This document shows positions 24,001-33,948 of a stretch of 64,000 bases of DNA, piece after piece. Within the stretch, counting starts at the first letter, position 1, and every line of letters begins with the position of its first letter. The notes beneath the pieces were generated by a model. The model made no database searches. It was not told where the DNA came from and worked only from the letters and a program-made list of their open reading frames with translations. The stretch is from assembly GCA_003260075.1 (NCBI GenBank), contig QLIY01000003.1, positions 1 through 64,000 on the forward strand, in the 5' to 3' direction. The stretch comes from Phallusia mammillata. Its lineage: Eukaryota; Chordata; Ascidiacea; Phlebobranchia; Ascidiidae. Position numbers and translations under genes: made by a program.

Positions 24001-27000
24001 TGCTACGATTTAGCCGAAGCTGAATCTTTTACGAACAAAACATTTAGGTATTCACTTGTTGATGGTCTGTTATTCTGTTTCATTAAATGAACTGTTGCCC
24101 ATAACAACTAAATGTATATGTTACATTGTACCACATGATTTTCAAACAATTGATCAAATCAACAGTCTTACTTCACTCGCATATAAGGGCAACTATGCTG
24201 CCGTTTGTTTCAAAATTACAGAAATTACGGAGTCAATAACCTGTACAAAACAGTTTCTGTTGTTAAATATTTACCTTCATAGTCAAGCTTATCAATTTTC
24301 TTCTGAATATTGTCATGAACTTGCTGTGCCTGTTTAAGCACTGATTCATCACGTTTGTAAGAAGATTCCGTATTTTTTAGTTGTGACTGTTTTGGTTTTA
24401 GTTCTTTGTTGGCGTGTTTCAGACGCATGTCAGTCTAAAAAAACACCATTTCGCTAAATGTCATGCGTGCTGGAGTACTTTTAGTGCACAAACCTTTTTC
24501 AGTTCACTTTGAAATTCACTAATTTCCTTTTTGACATTTAACAACTGAGAGTTCCAAGATGCTTCAATACCATCGTGAGCCTTTGCCAAACCAGTGGATA
24601 CAGCCTTAAAACGGACAAGTTAGATTTGTTTTTTAGTCAAAGCAAACAAATATTTAAGCTAGATTTAGTTCAATTAACACAGAGTGGTCTTAGTTATTAT
24701 GTTTTTGAAAAATAATACTAAACTGTGTCACAATGCTTACTTGAAAGTGATTCTGAGATTCAGTGTAAGCATCAGAATGTTTTTTGCTTTCATTTTCAGC
24801 CTTGTTGAACTTTTCCTCTAACTTTGCCAAACTTTTGTTCTTTGCTACATTAGTGGCTTCACACTGAAAAGGAACAGCATTTTATAGAATCTTTATGATT
24901 TCAGACATATTTAGAAAAAATGTTAGCTAAAAATACTCCACTTAACAAACCTCAGCTTTGCTTTTCTGTAGGTTTTTCAATTTCTTTTTTTCAGCATTCA
25001 CATCATTTCTTTGATTGGTCAAATCACTTTGTGCTTTGGCCTCAGCCTTTTCACTATCCCCAAGATTATTTTCAAGTTCTTTCAGTGTGACACCAGCTTC
25101 CTAAAAGCACAATGAATCAGTTATTTTAGTGTTCTTTAAAATATCAGTAAAGTTTTACATACACTGTCCAAGGCATGTTCCAAATTCTGGATTTCTTTAG
25201 TCATTTCCTCAAACTTCTCTTTTAGATGCTGTACCTGCATAAAACACAAACAAAAATCAGCCATTTGAAGCAACACAAGTAAGTCTACATTGACTGCATA
25301 GATAATGAATAACAAATTCACTACACAGAAAAAACTTACTTGTTGTTCAATTTGCTCCTTTTCAGCTTTTAAGGCATCCAAATCCCCCGAAGCATTATTT
25401 GCTGTATTTTCAGCAATCATGAACTGATAGGCAATGAGGAGTCTAGTAAGACGCTCAACTTCTCGCTGGACTTTCTGATATTCAAGGTACGATGCTCGCT
25501 CATCACGCAATTTTTGCAAAGTGGGTGTAATTTCCTCATTTAAAGTCTGCAAAATACAAATCACTTTGTCTAAAGTCAAATAATAGACTATACCCTAAAT
25601 AAACATTCATGGCACCTCAAAGCCTTATGTTTTAATGCAAACTAATATAATGAAAGCTACACACATGTATCGTCGATTTTATAGCCTTAAAGAAGATATA
25701 ATACTACTCAAAAATTTACAATGCTGAACTAGTAGTTTGTTTGTCATTTGAAGTTATCATTACCTGGTTTATTTGGGCAAGCTTATTTTCTTTTTTCTCA
25801 ATCATCTTTTGTGCTGAATCTTTTTTAGACTCATACATGCTTGTTCCTGTAGCCTCCTCAATCATGGATAAAATTTCAGGAGGTTTCATGTTCATCACCT
25901 AAAAGACAAATGTTTTAGAAATTGAAATCACTCTGAATACTACCAACAAAACAATCGGTCAATTAATATATGATGTAAAGATACTGATATAAACTGTATG
26001 GGTTTTTCAAAAAAACAGTTTGTGATTAAAAGCTAATCTGAGCAGGCGTCCCCCCCCCCTATATGATGTAAAGATACTGATATAAACTGTATGGGTTTTT
26101 CAAAAAACAGTTTGTGATTAAAAGCTATGTATGGCTAAAAACTTGCATCATGCTAAACAAAAAAAATGAAAAATAACACAATATATGATCCTTATATATT
26201 CATAATCAATTAAATAAATACAGAGACAATGAAATAATTTAAAATTCCTGTTATTTTCTTTAATAATTTCTTTAATTTAAACTTATTTTTAAAAATTTAT
26301 CTCACCTTGGTAACACGTCCCTGCATAATAAGGAAATGTGGATTGTTCACGTTGAGACCAACAGATCGAAACAAATCAGACACCCGTGAGTTTTGGGCAT
26401 TCACTCCATTTATTAAGTATTTGTTTCTTCCACCAATCACAATTTGACGAGTAATCTGCATTGTAATGAAACTAATCATGAAAAACAACAACATGCACTG
26501 GTACTTAAATTCCTTTCTTGCACATGCAATAATACAAAATGTGTTAGTTTGTCAGCATACATCATAGACCAGTGCTCTTCAACCGGGTATATTGTATACC
26601 CAAGTGTATACCGCATCAAAATTAGGGTATACAACTGAAGAAAGGTATACGAAGGGAATACAGCTGAGATCAGTGTTACTAAAGGTCACTATTGCGTTTT
26701 TATGAAATGCAGGTCAGCATTGCATCCTGAATTATGTAAGACTGACCTGCTTGTTGTGAATATTAGTTTGTCAGTTTCTAGTGATGGGATGATACCAGGT
26801 TTTGAAGCGAGTACAGATACCGAGTACCATGTGTATATACTTTCGATACCGAGTACGATTACCGAGTACTTAAAAATCGTGTTGTACTTAGTTGTGTATC
26901 ACTGGCTAATTTATCTGCCGTGGCCGGCGCTTGCAGAAAAATGTATTCTCCACATGATAGCGGAAAACATATAGGTAACCTGGCAGAACATATTCCCGAT

Positions 27001-30000
27001 TTTGTGTTGTCCGAAGCAACTATTGGCAAAAAGTTGCCCGTATTCTTATGGTGGAAATCGGCCTTGGGTATCGAACGTTGGTATCAAAAACTAAGATAAA
27101 ATATTTCGACACCGAGTACGAGTATCGATACCACTAAAGTCGTTCGATACCGAGTACCGGGTACTCGTCCCATCACCATCAGTTTGGGACTGTTGCGTCA
27201 GTAATGTGAATTATGAAGCAATAAGCACATACCTGGAGAGATTTTGCTTTTAATATTCCTGGAGTAAAGGATTGCGAAAAATGTCATTAATATCTATAGG
27301 TACGGATAAAGATTTTTCGATCTTTTTGAGATCACCTCAAATAAATAAAAATTAATTGATATAGGGGGGTATTTTAATAAGGGGGGCTTTTAAGAACAAG
27401 CTGAAAGAATGCAGCAACAAGCTAGCCATTAGATTAACTTCTTACGTTTATACACTTTTGTGTGCTGAATTTCCTGGGCCTAACACAGGCGTACACAACC
27501 TTTTTGCAGTGACGGCCGCGTCGAAAACTCTTTCTAATGGTGCCTGCGTGATAGCCAATTTAATTTCAAGCTTGCTTCGCAGATTGAGATGAACACTCTT
27601 GTAATCCAAAATGTAACATCAAAGTTTTTTTACGTCACGGTCGCTAGTACATGCATTTAAAATAAAATTCTTTTGCTTTTAGTCTTGTCTGTTTATGATG
27701 TCGTCACAATATAGATTATGACATCATAAACATAAACAGCCAAGACTAACAGCATACTGATCAACGAATCTGTGCATCAAAATATGGATCTGCGATGCAG
27801 CCATCGTACTGAAAAGGTTGTGCAGCCCTGTAAGACAGTGGTTCCCAACCTTTTTTTGCCGCGACCCAAATACTTACCAAAATTTTGTTTTGTGGCTTCT
27901 CGCGACCCATCGATATATGCATTCTTACTATTTGGGTTGTATTTTTGTTTGTAAATCAGGAAAGTTTTTCGAAAATTACTACGTTAGTTTGAAAAATAAA
28001 AAACATCAAACAAAAATTATTCGTTTTTCCGCCAACTTTAGTGCTGGTTCAAAGCATTATGAGCCAGACAACGCTTAACAGTGATCTCACACAAACATTA
28101 TGACGTCACAAAAGAATAATTCACTATCATGCCAAATAGCCATGAAATTGTTATTGGGAAACAATTTATAGCCTTGGGAAATAACAAAATAATGCTACGA
28201 AACGTAGATGCTCTAATTGTCACAAAAACTAGCGACCCAACAGAATTTACAGGTGACCCAACTTTGGGTCGCGACCCATAGGTTGGGAAACACTGCTGTA
28301 AGGTATACAAAGTTGCTTGAAAATTGTAAAAGGTATACAACAGAAAAAAGGTTGAAGAGCACTCTCATAGACAATATTTTATTTTGAAATATTCTTTTTC
28401 ACATTGCTGATTTTTTATGATTTTGCATTATGGTTTAATTAATCTAACTTTTAGTGTTATACTGTGATTTAAATATAAATAGGTTAAAAGTTAAAAACAA
28501 TCAGTTCAGAAATATAGCATACTGTTATTTCATTGTGTGCTTCCATTCCCATAGGGCTTTGTTCTTTGTTGCTGTTATCAAATGTGATTGACACTGCAGC
28601 TTTTGTAATTCCAGCTTGTCCATTTTTGTATACAAGGTCTTGCAGGTTGCTGGCCCTCACCTTTAAAAAGTTCAAATATGGGATAATATTCATTAGTCAA
28701 TTATACACAACCATGCAGTCAATCATACATCCATGACCCATATTTGTTGTCAGGAAGGGATAGTGCGAATGAAATGTGTATGATTCAACAAAGTGGATGA
28801 ATCATCAGGATGCATGTAGACTGTGTGATAGTAGAGAATACAAGTCATATGAAAGTTTGACTTGATATGTTACTAAAAAACAATATGACTGTATGGACAG
28901 CACAACAATCAACTGGAATTGAATATTTTGTGAACAAAACAGCCAAAATTAACCCAGAAGAAGGAGCAGAACAGTGTCACAACTTGGGTGGTAGTCTTGT
29001 GTCAATTTTGTCGCAAACCACACAGAACTTTATAACTAGTCTGTTTTCAAGTATAAATGTAACACCAACTAAACATTTTTGGATTGACGCCAAAAGGACC
29101 AATGGAACTTGGCTATGGCACAGTAGTGAGACATGGAACTACACAAATTGGGATAATCCAAACGAAGCAAATGATACAAAGGAAGAATGTGCATCAATCT
29201 GGCCAAATCACCAGTCAAAGTGGTTAAGTGGGGGGGGGGTAGTAGTGAGACATGGAACTACACAAATTGGGTTAATCCAAACGAAGCAAATGACACAAAC
29301 GAAGCAAATGATACAAATGAAGAATGTGCATCAATCTGGCCAAATCACCAGTCAAAGTGGTTAAGTGCTAACTGCCTACTTGATGATTTAGGACTAATAT
29401 GTCAGCGTAACATTCCAGGTGGGTACCAATATTAACAAGCACTTTTTTTTGCATTTTTCTGGACATTTTTTTGATAATCAAAGCATTGCAAAACCATACC
29501 ACTAAAACAACCACCTAGCTAAACAAACTGTAGGTGATTTCAAGACACAAGGTGGGACATTTTGATACATTTTTGAATGCAACACAAGTACGTGTTTGGA
29601 AATGACAATTATTAGTAAGCAGCCACCATTATGAAACTATTATGCTATATTTTGACAGCAAACAATATCCTTGTTTATCTCAGACATTACAGTTACCTGT
29701 ATATTTCTGAATAAAAGATCACATGCTAAGTAGATTACCTTTTCAAACGGTTAGGATTGAATTATATTTGTCCACAAGTACTTTTGCAATTTATTTTGTT
29801 TTTAGTTACCCTCGCACAGCAATCAACAACACAAGTCATAAGTAAAACCACCAGCAGCAGCCCAGCAAAGTCAACAGCAGCTACCACAAAGATTTTGGAA
29901 CATCTAACATCAGTTGACACAACAACATACCCATCATACTCAGACACAACAACACACTTGACAAGTCAAACCAACCCAATTTTAAATCCACCCCAACACC

Positions 30001-30982
30001 AAAGCAGCAATTTATATTTCCAAATTATTGTACCACTTGTCATCCTGGCAATACTGGTCATTGTTACTGCTGCATTTATGATAATTAGAAGAAAAAGGTA
30101 AGGCATAATGGATTTTTTTCAACAATAATCAACATTGCATACATGTATATTATAAAGGCAAGAAAGATCTTGGAGGTTAAACCAGGAGACAACAAATTTC
30201 CATCAAGCTCAACCGACCAGTTCGGAAAATTTTGAAAGTCCAATAGAAAATGGAAGTGATACAGTTTCTCTGCCAGAGTACCATATCAACCCAAACCAAC
30301 CCCAGGTGTTTTCAAACGTGACATATGAAAGTGGTGAGAATTGCCCTTTGATAATAGCATCTTACGAAATAAACTATTTTCAGAATTTTATCAATGTATT
30401 GTTATCAGGTGTTTTCTATCACACACATGTTCCATATGAAAAGTTTGGTGTCACTTTTAAAAGTAACATGACTTATTATTGCATATGTAATGTTTCAGTT
30501 CAACCAGGATGGAAGGAGCCATCTTCAAAATATGATCAAGATGATGATAAAGAATATGTGAATATTTACAGTATTTCACGCAAGAAAAAACGTTTTGTCT
30601 AATCAGCCATATTTTTTTATCTTTGTTTATGAATTATTTTCTTATGTTGTGTCTACTAACTGTTTTCAAGCCCTCTGTAATGGAGGTATATGTTTTCATT
30701 AGCAAAATAAGTTTTCAGAAACATTAAAAAGAGTCAAAAAGTCAAATCAAAATAAACTAACTTGAGGCATAATTCAGTTTTAAGTTAAACGAACAAAATT
30801 TTACATTTGCTTACATGTGATAAATTTGTTATTCCCAACAAAAAGCAAATTGCATCAAGGATGTTTGATTTCCCACTGCCATTAAGTCCTGTGATCGCAT
30901 TGAATAAAGGATCAAATCCTGTGATTACTGTTCGTTGTGCATACGATTTAAATCCATCAATCGTAACACTTTTAATATACAT
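18099..30982 (-). CDS. SMC2: Structural maintenance of chromosomes protein 2 (condensin ATPase)
   Basis: Core ATPase of condensin I and II, which with SMC4 compacts mitotic chromosomes. I trace 24 exons joining in frame to 1205 residues (human 1197): 30982-30815, 28660-28523, 26455-26306, 25898-25764, 25546-25340, 25234-25163, 25100-24951, 24863-24741, 24604-24494, 24434-24275, 23879-23762, 23706-23621, 23358-23210, 23139-22993, 22578-22417, 22014-21834, 21633-21440, 21193-21050, 20443-20249, 19913-19713, 19493-19377, 19312-19152, 18938-18791, 18299-18099. Walker A is GLNGSGKS at residues 32-39, and [16 protein letters not shown] starts exon 2. Exons 5-10 and 16-21 form coiled coils, and exons 12-15 the hinge. 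The ABC signature LSGGQR is in exon 22 and Walker [11 protein letters not shown] in exon 23. Intron 1 hosts a lectin-like gene on the other strand; introns 2 and 14 hold transposons or duplications. Confidence 0.96.
22619..22960. repeat. Direct duplication of about 165 bp separated by C10 (SMC2 intron 14)
   Basis: 22619-22781 and 22794-22960 are near-identical. The C run is 22784-22793. It lies between exons at 22993 and 22578, so coding is unaffected. Confidence 0.85.
25967..26126. repeat. Direct duplication of about 70 bp separated by C10 (SMC2 intron 3)
   Basis: 25967-26036 recurs at 26060-26126. The C run is 26050-26059. Confidence 0.8.
26779..27178 (+). mobile_element. hAT-type MITE, 400 bp, nested (GAGTACC-rich family)
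   Basis: Ends TAGTGATGGGATGATACC and GTACTCGTCCCATCACCA. Target-site duplication TCAGTTTC/TCAGTTTG (7 of 8). Interior rich in TACCGAGTAC words. Same family as 31172-31579, in opposite orientation. Confidence 0.8.
27836..28295. mobile_element. hAT-type MITE, 460 bp, nested
   Basis: Ends CAGTGGTTCCCAACC and GGTTGGGAAACACTG, with subterminal CGCGACCC/GGGTCGCG. Target-site duplication CTGTAAGA/CTGTAAGG (7 of 8). Confidence 0.8.
28867..30602 (+). CDS. C-type-lectin-like single-pass membrane protein nested in SMC2 intron 1
   Basis: Exons 28867-29418, 29806-30097, 30158-30333 and 30499-30602 join in phase to about 334 residues once one duplicated copy is removed. Exon 1 is a C-type lectin-like domain: [41 protein letters not shown] and a final [11 protein letters not shown]. 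The calcium-site WND is replaced by WLS, so calcium-dependent sugar binding is doubtful. Exon 2 gives a Ser/Thr-rich stalk (likely O-glycosylated) and a membrane helix ([21 protein letters not shown]) followed by RRKR. The tail contains EYVNI, a YxN motif of the kind bound by the Grb2 SH2 domain when phosphorylated, plus two other tyrosines. No signal-peptide exon was found, so the 5' end is unresolved and 28867 is only the first ATG of the open frame. Exon 1 carries a G-joined duplication. Confidence 0.78.
29122..29364. repeat. Coding duplication separated by G10 (lectin-domain exon)
   Basis: 29122-29229 and 29241-29364 are two versions of the same lectin-domain stretch, joined by ten G (29230-29239). 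The second has one extra 18-nt unit (NEANDT). The offset of 119 nt breaks the frame, and removing it restores it. Confidence 0.85.
30751..30756 (+). terminator. Poly(A) signal of the lectin-like gene
   Basis: AATAAA about 150 nt after the stop and before SMC2 exon 1 on the other strand. Confidence 0.6.
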
Positions 30983-31171
30983 ATTTAAACAAGTGTTCTA
31001 TTACTAACGAGAAATAAAAAAAGACTTTTACGAAACATTTAAAAGAACAGTTTAATGATTGTTGATATTGTATAATATATCACAAACCAATCTGTACAAT
31101 ACCAAAATCAACAAAAATAAGGTAACTTTTAAAACCAAAGTCGTTTACAAATAGTACTATCTACTGGGTAC

Positions 31172-31579
31172 TAGTAATGGGACGAGTACCCAGTACTTGG
31201 TATTGAATGATTTTAGTGGTATCGATACTCGTACTCGGTATCAAAATGTTTTACCTTAGTTTTCGATACCGAAGGTTGGTTTACACCATAAGAATACGGG
31301 CAACTTTTTGCCAATATTTGCTTCGGACAGCACAAAATCAGGAAAAAGTTCCGCCAGGTTATGTATATTTTTTTCGCTATCAGGTGGACATTACTTTTTT
31401 CTGCATGTGTGTGTGCGCGCACCTGTACCCCGGTCATGGCAGATAAATTAGCCAGTGATACACAGCTAAGTACAACACTATTTTTAAGTACTCAGTAATC
31501 ATACTCTGTATCGAAGGTATATACACATGGTACTTGTACTCGGTATTCGCTTTTAAAACCTGGTATCGTCCCATCACTA
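31172..31579 (-). mobile_element. hAT-type MITE, 408 bp, upstream of SMC2
   Basis: Ends TAGTAATGGGACGAGTACC and GGTATCGTCCCATCACTA. Target-site duplication CTGGGTAC/TTGGGTAC (7 of 8). Inverted relative to its family member at 26779-27178. It starts 190 bp upstream of the SMC2 start codon. Confidence 0.82.
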
Positions 31580-31799
31580 TTGGGTACAGTCTTCCAGTTT
31601 CATCTTTCATAAACGATATGTTCATTATTTAGTTTGGTGACTGTGTGGGGCAAATTGGAATAACAAATGTGAAAGATTCTAAAAGTTAATTCTATCCAGA
31701 TGATAGAGTTTATGGCATGTTTGCAAAATTTATGTTTATTCTTTGCATGTTTATATGTGGAAAAAAGTTTGTCAATTGCATGCAATGATTGTACAATTT

Positions 31800-32215
31800 G
31801 GGTGACACTAAAACGCTGAATGGGCGGGGCGTCGTGAAAACCGCTGAATATTGGGTTAGATTGATGACGGTTAGTGCTATTAAGGTTGGGATAAGGTTTT
31901 ATAATAGAAAATCATTAAAAATAATTCCCCCGCACACCTTCCGCGACCGAGGGAAACATTCAGCGGCCGAGGGAGACTTCCCGCCCAAGCATTTTTTGCT
32001 GAATGTCAGGAAACAGCTGAATAAGTTTTAGGCAGGGACATTTTTTGATTCATATACTTTTATAAAACCTCAACCCAACCCTAATACCACTAACCGTCAG
32101 CAATTTACCCGATATTTAGCGGTTTCTGCGACGTCCCGCCCATTCAGCGTTTTAGTGTCACCCACATTTAGCGGTTTCCACGACGTCCCGCCCATTCAGC
32201 GTTTTAGTGTCACCC
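31800..32215. mobile_element. Long-TIR MITE, 416 bp (Mutator-like or related)
   Basis: Ends GGGTGACACTAAAACGCTG and its inverse, continuing as an inverted repeat through the GGGCGGGACGTC region. Target-site duplication TACAATTT (31792-31799 and 32216-32223) is perfect. The right end is tandemly doubled (about 55 bp). Subterminal GACGGTTAGTGCTATTA and its inverse are shared with the element at 39561. Confidence 0.82.
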
Positions 32216-32223
32216 TACAATTT

Positions 32224-33916
32224 GAACACACACACAAACATTTTTTCAAACCATTACATGTTTCCACATCATGCAGATTAAATTAATCCATTGTTAAAAA
32301 AACATGCAGTGGTTTATTTAAAATAAATACTACAAAAGGGTGTAGTAGAGAAAATGCCAGTAAAGAGTGTGCTAAATTGCCCACCCCAAACCAAAATGTT
32401 ATTCATTAGTTTTTTCATTTCCACTTCTAAATATTTAACTAAGGTTCCTCTATTTCTCAACTTTTTTGTTTCTTGCAATACATGATGTAATTTCTCGTGA
32501 GAGATTTTTATTTATTTCTTGAGTATCGACATTTTTTCGAGATTTCTCAAAAAGGAACTCTTCATTTAAACCATAGCACTAACCAAATTTAAATCTGCCA
32601 GAATCACCTAATCTCCAGTTAAGAAAAGAAGTGCCAAACACTTATACTTTTGAAAATTGTAATTGAAGTATTACAACACAAAACAAACCTAACAGCTAAC
32701 ATTAACAAGGCTAACATATAAGAATGGTTATAAGAATACTGTCTAATACCGAATTACAAATTGAAGTAATAACAAAAGTGATAAAAGCATTCAGAAATAA
32801 ATTGTGATTCAAAGTTTCAAACATTCAAATGATTCAATCTAATCCACAAGAAAGTTTGATTCTATATTGATTAATGATTCATGTTATTGCGGATGTTGAA
32901 CTTTAATCGATTGTTGTTGTTATTATCAATAAAAAAACTTTTATTTGAATTTCAGCAATAACATGTGTTTCCAAACGCATGTAAGTTTTTTTCTATGAAT
33001 ATAATAACACATTCTGCTTTTCAAAAACATTTCTAGTTCTAGCTTTCCTGGAGTTCTTTTCTAAATATTCGCCAACTTTTTCGCGCCTAATTTTGCACTC
33101 GTTACAGCGATCAAACTAAATTTCGCTGAACAAACAGGGAAATACCCAAAAGTTTGATTTTTTTTTTTTTGGGTAGGGAGCCGGCACTGAACTAGTTTGA
33201 GAGTGTTTTGTACGTAAGCCTAAGCTGAATCTTATTCTTAACATTGTTATTATTTTTTTACATTTACATTCTCTTAAAAGTCCGAAACAACTTTTATACC
33301 ATATTCATTGTTAAGCGTTAAATTAGAACAAAAACCAAACCAGCAAAGAGAAACGCTGCCTTATCAATATCCATCACGAAAGCTATTGACTCAGACTAAC
33401 TTTACTGAGCAATATACGAGATAAGAATTATATGGGACGTCAAAAATGACTCAAAGGGCGTTGCGCAGGGTAGGATATCCGTACAAAACTTAAAATATGG
33501 GGAGTCGAATCGATAAATTTTTATCAAGTTTAGGCAACGACTTAATAAGAACGTATTCCACATTACGGCATTAACTTTGACCATTTCATGAATCAGTATA
33601 ATTGGGATTTAGATTTTACTCTTTGGAGACTCATAAACGTAGCCTATGTAACAGATTCGCTTACCAATGTATTACGATCCATGTCACAAAAACTCCGACT
33701 TCTTCCTACCTAACAAAACGTATTGTATTGCCATTCCGAAGGAGTCTATATGTTTGTCACCGAATAACTTACCCGTTGAAGCGATTTGAATTCAGCATGT
33801 CTTTGCATTTAATCAAACGAATGTTTCGAATGTCGATACACATGCCTTTAAAACACCCACTTCAAATTCTAATAGGTTTTACCACGCACAGAAAGTTCGT
33901 TCATTTAATCCCCATT
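32224..33916. other. Intergenic DNA, no gene seen
   Basis: AT-rich, between SMC2 (upstream side) and the EIF2A 3' end. An open frame at 33602-33952 (+) lacks family resemblance and overlaps the EIF2A 3' end, so I do not call it. Confidence 0.5.
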
Positions 33917-33922
33917 TTTATT
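33917..33922 (-). terminator. Poly(A) signal of EIF2A
   Basis: AATAAA on the minus strand 27 nt after the stop. Confidence 0.65.
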
Positions 33923-33948
33923 ACTAAATCACCGATTGCCAAATATTA

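Larger units (their letters stand above)
26570..28364. mobile_element. Composite hAT-type element, about 1.8 kb, with nested insertions (SMC2 intron 2)
   Basis: Ends CAGTGCTCTTCAACC and GGTTGAAGAGCACTC are inverted. The 8-bp target-site duplication TCATAGAC (26562-26569 and 28365-28372) is perfect. Repeated GGTATAC words flank the interior. It contains elements 26779-27178 and 27836-28295. A further pair of inverted words, CAGGCGTACACAACC near 27487 and GGTTGTGCAGCCCTG near 27817, suggests a third nested element without a clear duplication. Confidence 0.8.

Noticed and set aside
23941..24050. TAGTGATGTATCGAAAATTCG resembling a hAT left end in an SMC2 intron
   Set aside because: I could not find the inverted right end or a target-site duplication.
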